From an endosymbiont of Bathymodiolus septemdierum str. Myojin knoll (GTDB lineage: Bacteria; Pseudomonadota; Gammaproteobacteria; PS1; Pseudothioglobaceae): 64,000 nucleotides of DNA. The notes beneath the pieces are model-generated. The model did no database searches. It had not been told where the DNA came from and saw nothing but the letters and a program-made list of their open reading frames with translations. The position numbers and the translations under genes were made by a program. Each line of letters begins with the position of its first letter. The first letter of the stretch is position 1. The stretch lies in assembly GCF_001547755.1 (NCBI RefSeq), contig NZ_AP013042.1, positions 310,001 to 374,000 of the forward strand, given 5' to 3'. This document shows positions 1 to 9,060 of the stretch, piece after piece.

Positions 1-1280
1 AGGCAAACATCCTATGTTTAGTTGGACCTCCAGGCGTTGGTAAAACTTCATTGGGCGAATCCATTGCCAGATCTGTCAACCGTAAATTCGTGCGTATGGC
101 ACTCGGTGGCGTCAGAGATGAAGCGGAAATTCGTGGACACCGTCGCACTTACATTGGTGCAATGCCAGGCTCTATCATTCAAAAAATGCAAAAAGCGAAA
201 GTCAAAAACCCACTTTTCTTATTGGATGAAATAGAAAAAATGGCATCTGATGCTCGTGGCGACCCTTCCAGTGCAATGTTAGAAGTTTTAGATCCAGAGC
301 AGAATAACAGTTTTAACGACCATTACATAGAAGTTGATTACGACCTTTCACAAGTGATGTTCGTAGCAACTGCAAACTCATTAGACCTACCACAACCGTT
401 ACTGGATAGAATGGAGATTATCGAATTATCGGGTTATACTGAAAATGAAAAATTAGAGATTGCCAAGCGCCACCTCATCAAAAAAGCAATGGAAAACAAC
501 GGCGTTACCGCCAAAGAAATTTCATTCAAAGATTCTGCTATCCTTGATATTATCCGCTACTACACGCGTGAAGCAGGTGTGCGTAGTTTAAGCAGAACCA
601 TCAGTACTATTTGCCGTAAAGTCGTCAAAGAAGTGGTCTTGAAAAAACGCAAAACCAAAGCCACTATCAGCGACAAGACTTTGGAAAGGTATTTAGGTGT
701 TCACAAACATCGTTTCGGACTGGCAGAAGAAAAAAACCAAGTTGGTGAAGTCACTGGTTTAGCTTGGACTTCTGTCGGTGGTGATTTACTCACCATTGAA
801 GCCGCCGCTTACAAAGGCAAAGGCAAGCTTAACTACACCGGTCAACTCGGTGATGTAATGAAGGAATCTATCCAAGCTGCAATGAGCGTCACCCGCACTC
901 GTGCTAAAGACCTTAATATTGCTGATGATTTCCAAGAAAAACTCGATATCCACATTCATGTCCCCGATGGTTCAACACCAAAAGATGGTCCAAGCGCTGG
1001 CGCTGCTATGTGCACCGCATTGGTCTCTGTGCTAACAGGTAGAAAAGTCAAAGCCGATGTTGCCATGACGGGTGAAATCACTCTGCGTGGAGAAATCACC
1101 CCAATCGGCGGACTCAAAGAAAAAATGCTCGCTGCTCTCCGTGGTGGCATTAAAACCGTCATTATCCCCAGCGACAACGAACGCGAACTCTCAGAAGTCC
1201 CCGATAAAATCAAAGGAAAGTTGAATGTCATTAAAGTCCAATGGATTGACGAAGTTTTGGATATTGCCTTAGAAAAATAG
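1..1280 (+). CDS. lon: ATP-dependent protease Lon, C-terminal part (5' truncated by window)
   Basis: ATP-dependent serine protease that unfolds and degrades damaged and regulatory proteins in the cytoplasm. The reading frame is open from position 3. It begins just before the AAA+ Walker A motif GPPGVGKT (nt 24-47), followed by Walker B (FLLDEIEKM, about nt 215-241), the sensor regions and the S16 protease domain. The catalytic dyad is visible: Ser in DGPSAG (nt 993-995) and Lys in GGLKEK (nt 1116-1118). Only the N-terminal substrate-binding domain and the helical linker lie outside the window. The usual length is about 780-800 residues; about 426 are seen here. It ends 30 nt from the convergent rsmB. 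Seen: motifs. Known: family function. Confidence 0.97.
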   Translation, partial: ANILCLVGPPGVGKTSLGESIARSVNRKFVRMALGGVRDEAEIRGHRRTYIGAMPGSIIQKMQKAKVKNPLFLLDEIEKMASDARGDPSSAMLEVLDPEQNNSFNDHYIEVDYDLSQVMFVATANSLDLPQPLLDRMEIIELSGYTENEKLEIAKRHLIKKAMENNGVTAKEISFKDSAILDIIRYYTREAGVRSLSRTISTICRKVVKEVVLKKRKTKATISDKTLERYLGVHKHRFGLAEEKNQVGEVTGLAWTSVGGDLLTIEAAAYKGKGKLNYTGQLGDVMKESIQAAMSVTRTRAKDLNIADDFQEKLDIHIHVPDGSTPKDGPSAGAAMCTALVSVLTGRKVKADVAMTGEITLRGEITPIGGLKEKMLAALRGGIKTVIIPSDNERELSEVPDKIKGKLNVIKVQWIDEVLDIALEK

Positions 1281-1310
1281 TATTCACTCAAATTACTTTG
1301 TTTTTTTTTG

Positions 1311-2546
1311 TTAAAGCTTTTTAAGTTTGGCGTAGTAAAATCCGTCGAATTCTCTGCAAGGTAGTTGTTGTCTGCCATGGGTGGTTTCAACGCCCCAATC
1401 TATATTAATTTTTTCTTCAATAGCGTCGGGGTGGGCGGAGAGAAAGGTGGCAATTTGTTGTTCATTTTCGGGTTTTAGGATGGAGCAGGTGGCGTAGAGT
1501 AATGTGCCACCTGGTTTAAGCATTACCCATAAATTATTGAGAATGTCTTTTTGCAGAGTAACTAAAGCACTGATATCTTTGGGTTTTCGCAGTAGTTTGA
1601 TGTCTGGGTGGCGACGGATGACGCCGGTGGCAGAGCAGGGGGCATCAAGCAGAATTTTGTCGAATAATTGACCATTCCACCAATCTTGGGTTTGGGCGTT
1701 ACCTTGGGCAAGACTGATGTTTTTAATGTTGAATCTATCAATATTTTCTTGGACGCGTTTTAGCCGGTCATTATCGCTGTCAAGAGCGGTGATTTTGGCG
1801 TTTGGGGCGAGTTCGCTGATGTGGGTGGTTTTGCCACCTGGGGCACAACAGGCATCTAAGATTTTGTCATTATTTGTGGGTGCTAATAGCTGGGCAGCGA
1901 GTTGGGCGGAAGCGTCTTGGACGAAGCACGAACCTTGTTCAAAATCAGCAATATCATAGACATCCATTGCTTGATTAAGCACGCGTGCTTGAGGTGCGAC
2001 AGAGATTTTGGTAGCATCAAGCTGGGCATCAATGTCATGTGCAGGGTGCAGGCGTAGAGTCATTGGCGCTTGAGTGTTGTTCTGTGTAAATATTTGTTCA
2101 AAATCATTTGGATAATATTGCTTTATTTTCTTTAACAGCCAAGTTGGGTGAGAGTAATGGGTTTGTGCAAGGAGTTTTTCTTTATCGCGTTGGACCTGCC
2201 TCAAGATAGCGTTGACTAAGGGTTTTGCCCATGGTTGCCCAATGACTTCTGCAACATTAACAGTTTCAAAAATACTGGCGTGTTCGGCAATATTACTGTG
2301 TAGGATTTGATAGGCACCTAATAGCATTAGACAGTGAATATCTAAATCTTCTTTTTCTAGTGAATGATTGAGTCGCTCGGTAACGATATCGTTCAGTTGA
2401 TGGTAAAAACGCAGCGTACCAAAAACCAAAGATTTTGTCAGTGAACTAACATCAGTTGGGTAAGGGAAAGCAGAAAGTGATTTTTTCTCTAAAACAACCG
2501 AGTAGATTGCCGCTAAAGCAACACTGCGAGTATTGTTATTTTCCAA
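1311..2546 (-). CDS. rsmB: 16S rRNA (cytosine-967-C5)-methyltransferase RsmB
   Basis: Methylates C967 of 16S rRNA using S-adenosylmethionine. The 411-residue protein has an N-terminal NusB-like helical domain (about 1-130) and a C-terminal Rossmann methyltransferase domain. Visible motifs are the SAM-binding DACCAPGGKT (231-240), DAPCSATG (301-308, with Cys304) and ATCSIL (Cys354). The two cysteines match the pair used by m5C methyltransferases: the TCS-type cysteine is the nucleophile and the PC-type cysteine helps release product. Length matches the family (E. coli 429). Its start overlaps the 3' end of the upstream dsbC-like gene by 11 nt, so the two are probably co-transcribed. The neighbours do not include fmt, its usual E. 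coli partner. Confidence 0.95.
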   Translation of the reverse strand: MENNNTRSVALAAIYSVVLEKKSLSAFPYPTDVSSLTKSLVFGTLRFYHQLNDIVTERLNHSLEKEDLDIHCLMLLGAYQILHSNIAEHASIFETVNVAEVIGQPWAKPLVNAILRQVQRDKEKLLAQTHYSHPTWLLKKIKQYYPNDFEQIFTQNNTQAPMTLRLHPAHDIDAQLDATKISVAPQARVLNQAMDVYDIADFEQGSCFVQDASAQLAAQLLAPTNNDKILDACCAPGGKTTHISELAPNAKITALDSDNDRLKRVQENIDRFNIKNISLAQGNAQTQDWWNGQLFDKILLDAPCSATGVIRRHPDIKLLRKPKDISALVTLQKDILNNLWVMLKPGGTLLYATCSILKPENEQQIATFLSAHPDAIEEKINIDWGVETTHGRQQLPCREFDGFYYAKLKKL

Positions 2547-3255
2547 GCGTTTTAATTGCTTTTAGAAGTTTGTCGGCTGGAGCGTATCCAGGAATATGCG
2601 TACCGTCAGAGAGGAAAATAGCAGGCGTGCCATTCACACCAAGTTTACTAGCGAGGGCCAATTGCTCGGCAACTGGGTTGTCGCAGTTTTTTGAATCGGG
2701 AATGGTTTTGTACTTTTTATAATCATCCATGGCTTTTGCCTTGTCAAGCGCACACCAAATCTTCTCCATTGAACCTTGTGCAGTTGGGTGTAACGAAGCC
2801 AGGGGCGAAGCGAGGTATTTTACGGTGATGCCCATCTCATTCATTGTTGGCACTTCGGCGTGTAATTTTCTACAAAATGGACAATCCACATCGGTGAACA
2901 CATGGACGACATATTTTTCATCTTCAGCCTTAAAAATGATTTTATCTTTATCATTAAGAGTGTCAATAAGTGATTTTTTTAATTGCTTGACCTTGTTGCT
3001 AGCAGTCATTTTTTTTCTGTTGAATAAATCAACAACATCGCCTTCAATCAGGTAACGACCGTTATTGGAGATAAGAACAGATCTAATAATGGGTGAGCGT
3101 AACAGCACTTCAGAGACACCTTTAAAGTTAGTTTCTTCGATATCGTTTGCATTAATTTCGCCAAAAAAAGGCGCAAGGTTTTTAATGATATTGTCTTTGT
3201 CGGCAATAGATTGGGTGCTAGCAAGCATAAGAACAAGTAGTATTTTTTTAAACAT
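2536..3255 (-). CDS. dsbC: Periplasmic disulfide isomerase, DsbC family
   Basis: Disulfide-bond isomerase/reductase expected in the periplasm, where it corrects wrong disulfides. The 239-residue protein starts with a signal peptide ([10 protein letters not shown]..., cleavage near SIA-DK at about 18). An N-terminal DsbC/G dimerisation region (about 20-90) precedes a thioredoxin fold with redox motif CPFC at 125-128 in [10 protein letters not shown], and a cis-Pro segment GTPAIF near 213. CPFC differs from the CGYC of E. coli DsbC by its middle residues, which will shift redox potential. It is transcribed with rsmB (11-nt overlap) and diverges from pepA with a 64-nt gap. DsbG is the alternative; length and the CxxC context favour DsbC. 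Confidence 0.9.
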   Translation of the reverse strand: MFKKILLVLMLASTQSIADKDNIIKNLAPFFGEINANDIEETNFKGVSEVLLRSPIIRSVLISNNGRYLIEGDVVDLFNRKKMTASNKVKQLKKSLIDTLNDKDKIIFKAEDEKYVVHVFTDVDCPFCRKLHAEVPTMNEMGITVKYLASPLASLHPTAQGSMEKIWCALDKAKAMDDYKKYKTIPDSKNCDNPVAEQLALASKLGVNGTPAIFLSDGTHIPGYAPADKLLKAIKTLGK

Positions 3256-3319
3256 AGTATTAAGGCTGATTGTAATTGGTAAAATTATACATTTAATTCA
3301 GCGAATAGGTTGCAAGAGT

Positions 3320-4636
3320 ATGAAGTTTAAAATCAGTGAACGAATTGCCAATGGGCAAACACAGGTAATATTTGATATGACTTTGGCGTCAAATGAGATT
3401 ATTTTTGAGGTGGATAGTAGCCTTAGATTTGGACTAGGAGATGATAATCTTAACGCTAAAACGGTAAAAAAAATGGCCATCAGTTTAGCGCAAATGGCTA
3501 ATAAGTTTAATCTATCAGCCTTATTTTTACCAACGCTTGAAGTGGATGGTTTTGTTGCTATTGTGACTCAGGCAATGGCAAATAACGATTACCAAATACA
3601 AAAAGTGGGTTTAAAAAATCCTGATGAAAACACTTTACAAAGTGTTACTTTTGAAAATGGCAAACAATCTGAGATTGATAAGGCGTTGGCAATTGCAAGC
3701 GGTATGGCACTGGCACGCACACTTGGTGATATGCCTTCGAATATTTGTACACCGACTTATTTGGCGCAAACAGCGCAGGGATTGGCACAGGAATTTGGAC
3801 TGGAATGTGAGGTATTGGAAGAATCCGATATGTCGGCATTGGGTATGGGTTCGCTGTTATCGGTATCTAAAGGCTCGATTGAAGCACCAAAATTAATCAG
3901 TTTGAGTTATGTGGCTAATGGCAGTGCCAAGCCGATTGTTTTGGTGGGCAAAGGCGTGACTTTTGACTCGGGTGGCATTTCTTTGAAGCCAGGTACGGGT
4001 ATGGATGAGATGAAATACGATATGTGCGGTGCGGCAGGTGTATTGGGTGTGATGCGTGCGGTGGCAGAGATGCAACTTAAAGTGAATTTAACTATTGTAG
4101 TGCCAACAGTTGAGAATATGCCAGCGCATAACGCCTCTAAGCCTGGCGATGTGGTGACTTCGATGTCGGGGAAAACCATTGAAATTTTGAACACTGATGC
4201 GGAAGGGCGTTTAATTTTGTGTGATGCGCTGACTTATGTGGAGAAATTTAACCCAGAAGTGGTGATTGATACTGCCACTTTAACAGGGGCGGTGATTGTG
4301 GCACTTGGCAAGCATCATTGTGGTGTGATGGCGAACGATCAAGCGTTAGCAGATGATTTAATCACAGCGGGAAAAACAGCGTTGGACACTGCGTGGCAAC
4401 TGCCATTAGACGATGAATATGATGAATTATTAAAATCAAATTTTGCTGATATGGGTAATATTGGTGGGCGTGAGGCAGGAACGGTAACTGCCGCTTGTTT
4501 TTTATCTCGCTTTACCACAGATTATCGTTGGGCGCACTTAGATATTGCAGGAACGGCTTGGGTTAGTGGTAACAGTAAAGGGGCAACAGGTCGTCCAGTG
4601 CCACTATTAACGCAATATATTATGGATACAATGTAA
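3320..4636 (+). CDS. pepA: Leucyl aminopeptidase (cytosol aminopeptidase, M17)
   Basis: Dimetallic M17 aminopeptidase that removes N-terminal residues from peptides in the cytoplasm. I place the start at 3320 (MKFKISERI...). The open frame extends further 5', but it runs into the divergent dsbC gene and encodes no family-like sequence there. This gives 438 residues, shorter than the usual ~500, with the shortening in the poorly conserved N-terminal domain. Metal and catalytic residues are intact: [10 protein letters not shown] (Lys211, Asp216), Asp234 in KYDMCG, and NTDAEGR (Asp293, Glu295, Arg297). The stop overlaps the start of ppnP (TAATG), so the two genes are translationally coupled. Confidence 0.95.
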   Translation: MKFKISERIANGQTQVIFDMTLASNEIIFEVDSSLRFGLGDDNLNAKTVKKMAISLAQMANKFNLSALFLPTLEVDGFVAIVTQAMANNDYQIQKVGLKNPDENTLQSVTFENGKQSEIDKALAIASGMALARTLGDMPSNICTPTYLAQTAQGLAQEFGLECEVLEESDMSALGMGSLLSVSKGSIEAPKLISLSYVANGSAKPIVLVGKGVTFDSGGISLKPGTGMDEMKYDMCGAAGVLGVMRAVAEMQLKVNLTIVVPTVENMPAHNASKPGDVVTSMSGKTIEILNTDAEGRLILCDALTYVEKFNPEVVIDTATLTGAVIVALGKHHCGVMANDQALADDLITAGKTALDTAWQLPLDDEYDELLKSNFADMGNIGGREAGTVTAACFLSRFTTDYRWAHLDIAGTAWVSGNSKGATGRPVPLLTQYIMDTM

Positions 4637-4947
4637 TGTCAAATTTTGAAAATGTTACTATTGTTAAAGCAGCCAATATTTATTTTGACGGCAATGTTAC
4701 CAGTCGCGTTGTCCAATTTTCCGATGGTAGTAAAAAAACTTTGGGCATTATGATGCCAGGCGACTACGAGTTTAGTACCGACGACAATGAATTAATGGAA
4801 ATTCAAGCCGGTGAAATGGATGTGTTATTGCCAGAAAAAAGCGAATGGCAAACTTTCATAAAAGGCACCTCATTTGAAGTGCCAAAGGATGCCAGTTTTA
4901 AGTTAAAGGTAAAAACAGTGGTTGATTATTGCTGCTCATATTATTAG
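4636..4947 (+). CDS. ppnP: Pyrimidine/purine nucleoside phosphorylase PpnP (YaiE/DUF1255)
   Basis: Small cupin-fold phosphorylase that splits nucleosides with phosphate to free base and ribose-1-phosphate. The 103-residue length is typical of the family. The hallmark segments are present: N-terminal [18 protein letters not shown], central [12 protein letters not shown], and the cupin strand GEMDVLLP. It starts inside the pepA stop codon (TAATG), implying coupled translation. Its stop overlaps the convergent metallo-hydrolase gene by 4 nt, leaving no room for an intergenic terminator. The C-terminus ends CCSYY; close relatives end DYCCSY. Confidence 0.92.
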   Translation: MSNFENVTIVKAANIYFDGNVTSRVVQFSDGSKKTLGIMMPGDYEFSTDDNELMEIQAGEMDVLLPEKSEWQTFIKGTSFEVPKDASFKLKVKTVVDYCCSYY

Positions 4948-5903
4948 AGACCTTTACGCAAATACGAATCATCTAACCAGACACCCAAACCTTGGGCGCA
5001 GATTTCTAAATCGCCTTTGAACAGTTTGACTTGTTGCGCTTCGTCGAGCGAGACGCCGTGTTTACTGGCTATTTCCAGTAGATAATTTAATAAACTTTCT
5101 TTGATTTTCTTGTGGCGATTTTTTTCGTTTTGAAATTGTTCGGCAATAGTAACAAAGCCATCAATATGTTCAATCAACATATTAGCAGATTTTTGAGTAA
5201 ATTCAATGCGATTAAAGTGTGTCAAATAGGCATATTTTGGCTGATATTGCATCAATTTTTTAAGAGTGTTTTTCCATGCATCGGGGTCAAATTGAATCGG
5301 CGTGGTTGGTGGAAATATTAGTTCGCCTTGGTCGGTATCAAATTCACGGTAACTTACACCTAAGGTGTCGCCACTAAAAATACCTTGAGATTTTTCATCC
5401 CAAATACAGATATGGTGGCGGGCATGACCTGGGGTGTTGATGAATTTTAGCACGCGCTTACCAAGAATAATCTCATCGTTATCCTTGGCAATGACAATCT
5501 TATCTTTTGGAATTGGGATTAAATCACCAAGGAATTGTTTAAAAAATAATTCGCCATACACTTTGATAACACCAGCTCGCAATTTAGATGGGTCAATTAT
5601 GTGATTGGCACCATATTCGTGAACATAGACTTTAGCATTGGGCAAGTGCTTAATGAGTTCGCCAGCACCACCTGCGTGGTCGAGGTGAATGTGGGTTAAG
5701 AGGATGTAATCCACATTTTCTACTTGGATATTTTTTGCCACCAAAGTGGCGAGTAACATTGGTACAGACAAGTGACAGCCAGTATCTACAAAGGCAGCAC
5801 GACCGTTGTCTTCAATTAAATAAGCGGCAACGAAATTATCACGCATATGTTGCGTATCGATGCAAGTGATGCCAAAATCGAGGTCGTGGTAAATAGAATT
5901 CAT
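4944..5903 (-). CDS. MBL-fold metallo-hydrolase
   Basis: Metallo-beta-lactamase-fold hydrolase of unknown substrate. I start it at [10 protein letters not shown] (nt 5903), because a longer frame begins inside the rho-independent terminator at 5923-5950. The 319-residue protein carries the dinuclear metal motif [10 protein letters not shown] (HxHxDH) near residue 75, a second His in NTPGHARHH, an Asp in FSGDTLG, and a final His in YLTHFN. The C-terminal 80-90 residues are helical and probably form an accessory domain. Glyoxalase II, sulfur dioxygenase and lactonase relatives share these motifs, so the reaction cannot be assigned. Its last ~9 codons resemble the end of a MITE found near 52.5 kb. 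Confidence 0.85.
   Translation of the reverse strand: MNSIYHDLDFGITCIDTQHMRDNFVAAYLIEDNGRAAFVDTGCHLSVPMLLATLVAKNIQVENVDYILLTHIHLDHAGGAGELIKHLPNAKVYVHEYGANHIIDPSKLRAGVIKVYGELFFKQFLGDLIPIPKDKIVIAKDNDEIILGKRVLKFINTPGHARHHICIWDEKSQGIFSGDTLGVSYREFDTDQGELIFPPTTPIQFDPDAWKNTLKKLMQYQPKYAYLTHFNRIEFTQKSANMLIEHIDGFVTIAEQFQNEKNRHKKIKESLLNYLLEIASKHGVSLDEAQQVKLFKGDLEICAQGLGVWLDDSYLRKGL
4947..4973 (-). repeat. Possible relic of a MITE terminus forming the 3' end of the MBL gene
   Basis: The sequence beginning GAGACCTTTACGCAAATACG resembles the terminal repeat GAGACCTTTGCATAAATATG of the MITE-like element at 52485, allowing a few substitutions and a short gap further in. Read on the minus strand it encodes the last residues of the metallo-hydrolase (DDSYLRKGL) just before the stop. 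Seen: the similarity. Inferred: an old insertion end was adopted as the gene's C-terminus. A chance match is possible. Confidence 0.35.
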
Positions 5904-5922
5904 AAGGGTTATTTTAGACAAT

Positions 5923-5950
5923 AAAAAACCGCTCAAAAGAGCGGTTTTTT
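5923..5950 (-). terminator. Rho-independent terminator after the DUF302 gene
   Basis: A perfect hairpin: AAAAAACCGCTC, loop AAAA, GAGCGGTTTTTT. It lies 20 nt past the stop of the minus-strand DUF302 gene and just upstream of the metallo-hydrolase start. It therefore ends the DUF302 transcript, and the metallo-hydrolase must have its own promoter or rely on read-through. Confidence 0.9.
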
Positions 5951-5970
5951 AAAATTAAATAATTGTAAAA

Positions 5971-6585
5971 TTATTCATCCTCTATTTCTATGCCCGCACC
6001 TGCTTTTTGAATGGCATTCATTGTTGCTTTTACTTCTAATGCTAATTCAAGTAACGCTGGCGGTAATGGCGCACCACCGTAAATCATAAAGTCCATATTT
6101 AAGGAATACAGCCATTTTTGACCTTGCTTATCTTCAATCAAGGCGATTCGACAAGGTAAATAAGCAGAGAATGCATCTGAATGGTCAACCATAATCATTG
6201 CCGTTGTTGGCTTACAGAATTGGTAAATCTTTAAAAAACGCTGTTTTTTGTCAAGTTGCAGTTCAACTTGCTCAGAAAGCGGTAATTGACCTACATCTTT
6301 AATGTTTCTTTCTATGACAACTTCTGCCATTGCCTCTTCAATGTCTTCGATTGACATTTCAGGGTCAACTTTATCACGCACAATAGATGCCATAGTGATA
6401 TCACCCGTGTCTAATAAAATATTCGTCATTGGCATATAAACTTTTGCCATTGCATCTGGGTGCAAGGTTGGTGAAATCATCTCACTGATAACTTTCGTTG
6501 TAACGCCGTATTGGACTTGCAACGACACCATATAGTAAGTCGCAATTGCGCCAATTATCATCAGTAGGCTTTTAATTATGCTCAT
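5971..6585 (-). CDS. DUF302-domain membrane-anchored protein
   Basis: Protein of unknown function with a DUF302 domain. The start at 6585 (MSIIKSLLMIIGAIATYYM) is chosen for a good Shine-Dalgarno (GGAG, about 9 nt upstream) and an immediate hydrophobic N-terminus. A longer frame exists but has neither. The 204-residue protein has one N-terminal membrane segment or uncleaved signal (about 4-21). The DUF302 fold (about 105-190) contains KIYQFCKPTTAMIMVDHSD and the LPCRIALIED strand typical of this family. DUF302 proteins often occur with sulfur-oxidation and heme genes, but no reaction is known. It has its own terminator (5923-5950) and a perfect dyad upstream (6643-6667). Confidence 0.8.
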   Translation of the reverse strand: MSIIKSLLMIIGAIATYYMVSLQVQYGVTTKVISEMISPTLHPDAMAKVYMPMTNILLDTGDITMASIVRDKVDPEMSIEDIEEAMAEVVIERNIKDVGQLPLSEQVELQLDKKQRFLKIYQFCKPTTAMIMVDHSDAFSAYLPCRIALIEDKQGQKWLYSLNMDFMIYGGAPLPPALLELALEVKATMNAIQKAGAGIEIEDE

Positions 6586-6642
6586 TTTTTTCTCCGTATT
6601 ATTTATTAAGTTAAAACAGCGGACTATTCTAACAGTATCCAA

Positions 6643-6667
6643 ATATAGTGCAAGTCTATCACTATAT
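6643..6667. promoter_or_regulatory. Perfect 8-bp dyad upstream of the DUF302 gene
   Basis: ATATAGTG, a 9-nt spacer, then CACTATAT. The dyad lies 58 nt upstream of the DUF302 start, where an operator or promoter would be expected. No regulator can be named. The arms contain TATA-like sequence, so it could simply overlap a -10 region. Confidence 0.35.
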
Positions 6668-6686
6668 GGTAATTTTCTAATATGAA

Positions 6687-6708
6687 ACCACTGGCTTAAT
6701 GCAGTGGT
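6687..6708 (-). terminator. Weak hairpin after the CBS gene
   Basis: ACCACTG, 8-nt loop, CAGTGGT, about 12 nt past the stop of the minus-strand CBS gene. The sequence following it on the minus strand has only a short T-run, so it is a weak terminator or an mRNA 3'-end stabilising hairpin for the DUF1538/P-II/CBS operon. Confidence 0.45.
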
Positions 6709-6719
6709 CCCAATGTCTG

Positions 6720-7115
6720 TTATACAATCCGTAAGCCATTCAGCACGATGTTTGTCAAACTCACCACACCAACAATTTTGCCATTGTCCAAAACAGGGCA
6801 GCGGGACAAATTAAGACGCGTGAGAAATCTAGCACAATAGCGAATGTCCATATTAGGGTGGACGGAAATCGCAGGTTTGCTCATAATTTCATAAGCGTTG
6901 ACACGCTCCAAAGAGCGCCCTTCGGCAATCACTTTGGCGGCGATATCGGCAATTAAAACCACACCATATTCATCATGGTCGTGTGCTTTGTCAACGATTA
7001 GCATCTTGGTTTTTTTATGCTGCATATCGTTTAAGGCACTTTGCACGGTGCTTTTACTGTCAATAATATCTACTTCTCGCCACATGACGTCTTTTACTAA
7101 TACTGGGGTATTCAT
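6720..7115 (-). CDS. CBS-domain pair protein
   Basis: A 131-residue protein made almost entirely of two CBS motifs (about 8-65 and 72-130), the Bateman module that binds adenine nucleotides and acts as an energy sensor. Recognisable segments are TVQSALNDMQ with VVLIADIAAKV, and MDIRYCARFL with VGVVSLTNIV. There is no attached enzyme domain, so it should act by contacting another protein. Its start overlaps the P-II-like gene by 4 nt. It is the last gene of the apparent operon DUF1538-DUF1538-P-II-CBS, which suggests nucleotide-dependent control of that putative transporter (inference). Confidence 0.88.
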   Translation of the reverse strand: MNTPVLVKDVMWREVDIIDSKSTVQSALNDMQHKKTKMLIVDKAHDHDEYGVVLIADIAAKVIAEGRSLERVNAYEIMSKPAISVHPNMDIRYCARFLTRLNLSRCPVLDNGKIVGVVSLTNIVLNGLRIV

Positions 7116-7462
7116 ATTTTTTCCTCCACGGTTGCTTCTAATGCTTTAATTTGATGGGCAATGCCAACGGCATCTTCCACATCGATTTGAAAAGCGATTC
7201 CCTCTTGGTCGTCGCGGTCAAACTCGCCTGCTTTGGCAATCCTTTCTATAATCGCTCTGGCAAGATGTTGCTCAACGAGCAATAATAAGACATCTCTTGG
7301 GGTTTCAATACTCAACCCTAAAAATGTTTTACTGCTTTCTAGCCCTTCCCCTCGCGCTTGAGAGATGACAGTTGAACCTGTTGCACCTTCTTCTCTGGCA
7401 GCATGCAGGATGTCGTCAGTTTTGTCACTATCAACAAAGGCAATAATTAATTTAAAGTGCAT
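7112..7462 (-). CDS. P-II-like signalling protein
   Basis: A 116-residue protein with the P-II fold: N-terminal strand HFKLIIAFVDSDKTDDIL, a flexible T-loop-like segment SQARGEGLESSKTF, and a later VEQHLARAIIERIAKAG helix. P-II proteins trimerise, bind ATP/ADP and small effectors, and control transporters or enzymes through the T-loop. The canonical GlnB uridylylation tyrosine context is absent, so this is a divergent P-II not obviously controlled by GlnD. A good Shine-Dalgarno (AAAGGAG) precedes the ATG. Its position beside two DUF1538 membrane proteins resembles amtB-glnK and suggests that it gates them (inference). Confidence 0.85.
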   Translation of the reverse strand: MHFKLIIAFVDSDKTDDILHAAREEGATGSTVISQARGEGLESSKTFLGLSIETPRDVLLLLVEQHLARAIIERIAKAGEFDRDDQEGIAFQIDVEDAVGIAHQIKALEATVEEKI

Positions 7463-7489
7463 TTATTTCTCCTTTTATTAAAATATTAT

Positions 7490-7553
7490 GTATGAGTCAG
7501 ATTGACAAAGGCAATAATGAATTTGATTGTTAAATTGCATTGTTTTTTCTCCT
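7490..7553 (-). pseudogene. Remnant of a second P-II-like gene start
   Basis: Minus-strand sequence with GGAGAAAAAACAATGCA (ATG at 7540-7538), then an identical 14-nt stretch ATTATTGCCTTTGT, parallels the intact P-II gene start (GGAG...ATGCACTTTAA...ATTATTGCCTTTGT). After a frame disruption it still reads FIIAFV, as in the real P-II N-terminus. It then ends abruptly, 28 nt before the intact gene's ATG. Seen: the duplicated ribosome-binding site and start. Inferred: the operon once held tandem P-II copies and one was deleted. The Shine-Dalgarno lies within the 3' end of the DUF1538 gene. Confidence 0.45.
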
Positions 7554-8279
7554 GTTTAAATAATGGGTAATTTGTGCGTAAGCCAACACGCTCATAATCG
7601 GGAATAGCGAAGCAAAAGCAATCAACCCAAAGCCATCAATTAATGGACTTCTTCCTTCTATTGTACTCGCCAAACCCAAACCTAGGGCGGCAACCAAAGG
7701 CACCGTAACCGTAGAAGTGGTAACACCGCCTGAATCATACGCTAGTGCAATAATATCTTTGGGCGCAAAGTAAGTTTGAATTAACACAATGATATAACCA
7801 GAGATAATAAAATAATGTATTGGTATGCCAGTTACAATACGATAACTGCCGAGCGAAATACCAACAGCAACCCCTAAAGCCACAGCAATTCGTAACGACC
7901 AGATTTTAATAGAACCGCCTGATACTTGATTGGCTTTGATTGCCACTGCCAATAAAGATGGCTCGGCAATAGTGGTAGAAAAACCGATGGCAAAGGCAAA
8001 AATATAGACCCAATAATAACTGAACCAACTTGGATTTTCGCCAATAAAAGACAGACTGGTTAGCTGGTCCGCCATAATTTTTCCAATAGGGAACAAGGCT
8101 TTCTCCAGTCCAATAATAAAAAGTGTTAGCCCAATCCACACTAAGATAAAACCGATAACAACGCGCTTTAAATGTGGAATTTTTTGCCTAAGAATGAGCG
8201 CTTGAAAGCCGAATAGCACCAAAACAATCGGCGCTATATCGATAAGCATATTGATGAAAGGTTGTAATAACGCTACCAT
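7530..8279 (-). CDS. DUF1538 membrane protein (second of pair)
   Basis: A 249-residue polytopic membrane protein with about six to seven hydrophobic segments, unknown substrate. DUF1538 hallmarks are visible: [14 protein letters not shown], the signature [19 protein letters not shown], and [20 protein letters not shown]. It is clearly a paralogue of the adjacent upstream gene, which shares all three blocks, and overlaps it by 7 nt. The two probably form a heteromeric transporter. The following P-II-like and CBS genes suggest post-translational control. Conserved Ser/Thr/Gly-rich loops resemble ion-path motifs, but that is only a suggestion. Confidence 0.85.
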   Translation of the reverse strand: MVALLQPFINMLIDIAPIVLVLFGFQALILRQKIPHLKRVVIGFILVWIGLTLFIIGLEKALFPIGKIMADQLTSLSFIGENPSWFSYYWVYIFAFAIGFSTTIAEPSLLAVAIKANQVSGGSIKIWSLRIAVALGVAVGISLGSYRIVTGIPIHYFIISGYIIVLIQTYFAPKDIIALAYDSGGVTTSTVTVPLVAALGLGLASTIEGRSPLIDGFGLIAFASLFPIMSVLAYAQITHYLNRRKNNAI

Positions 8280-9004
8280 AACATTCCAAAAACCATCACC
8301 GCAATAATAGGTAGTAAAGAAGCAATGGCAATCATACCAAAACCATCAATCATCGGATTCCTACCACGAATAGAACTTGCTAAACCAACCCCAAGTGCCG
8401 TTACCAGGGGTACGGTAATAGTACTGGTAGTTACGCCACCAGAGTCATAAGCGATGCCAATAATGTTATCAGGTGCAAAAACAGTAGCAGTGATAACCAG
8501 AACATAGCCACCCATAATTAAATAGCTCAGCGACCAACCTTTGATAATTCTTAATACGCCAATTAACACCGAAAAACCTACGGATATTGCCACTGTATAA
8601 CGCAATATCTGCGCATAAGTCTTTAGATCTGCATTGCTCGTTATTACCCCACCAAGTTGCGCTACATTTGCCGCTTCATTGGCGACAGCAATCAGTGCAG
8701 GCTCTGCGACCGTAGTGCCAAATCCCAATGCAAAAGCAAACATTAACAACCAGGCTAATGAGCCTTTTTTAACAAAGGCGAATGCTAAGGCTTCACCAAT
8801 CGGGAAAAGCCCTAAATTTAAGCCATAGATAAACAAGGTTAAACCCAGTAGCACAAAGCCTGTTCCGAGAGCGATATTTGCAAAATTAGGAATACTTTGT
8901 TGTAGGACAGCCAACTGAAAAAAAGCAATCACCAAGACAATCGGCGCCAAATCTTTGGTGCTGTCAAGTAAATTCTTGGCAAATGCAGCAATAACTTTTT
9001 TCAT
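8273..9004 (-). CDS. DUF1538 membrane protein (first of pair)
   Basis: A 243-residue polytopic inner-membrane protein, first gene of the DUF1538-DUF1538-P-II-CBS run. Key blocks are [36 protein letters not shown] and [20 protein letters not shown], near-identical in pattern to its neighbour, so the pair arose by duplication. An N-terminal soluble helix (about 1-15) precedes the first membrane span. The region before the ATG is C-rich on the coding strand and has no clear Shine-Dalgarno. It is divergent from pabC-mltG with a 56-nt gap, so both promoters must lie in that gap. Confidence 0.85.
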   Translation of the reverse strand: MKKVIAAFAKNLLDSTKDLAPIVLVIAFFQLAVLQQSIPNFANIALGTGFVLLGLTLFIYGLNLGLFPIGEALAFAFVKKGSLAWLLMFAFALGFGTTVAEPALIAVANEAANVAQLGGVITSNADLKTYAQILRYTVAISVGFSVLIGVLRIIKGWSLSYLIMGGYVLVITATVFAPDNIIGIAYDSGGVTTSTITVPLVTALGVGLASSIRGRNPMIDGFGMIAIASLLPIIAVMVFGMLW

Positions 9005-9047
9005 GGGAGGGGCGAGGATTTTGATTACTTTATTAAGTAGAGTGAAT

Positions 9048-9053
9048 TATAAT
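9048..9053 (+). promoter_or_regulatory. Candidate -10 box for pabC-mltG
   Basis: TATAAT eight nucleotides before the ATG at 9061. A TTGATT lies 21 nt further upstream, longer than the optimal spacing. If used, transcription would start at about the ATG and the mRNA would be almost leaderless. No Shine-Dalgarno is visible ahead of the ATG, which is consistent with that. Confidence 0.35.
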
Positions 9054-9060
9054 ACAGCCT

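Noticed and set aside
3065-3319. Long N-terminal extension of PepA
   Set aside because: It overlaps the divergent dsbC gene and encodes no family-like sequence. The ATG at 3320 fits the family better.
5904-5936. Longer N-terminus for the metallo-hydrolase
   Set aside because: The extra codons come from a rho-independent terminator hairpin and do not match the family start.
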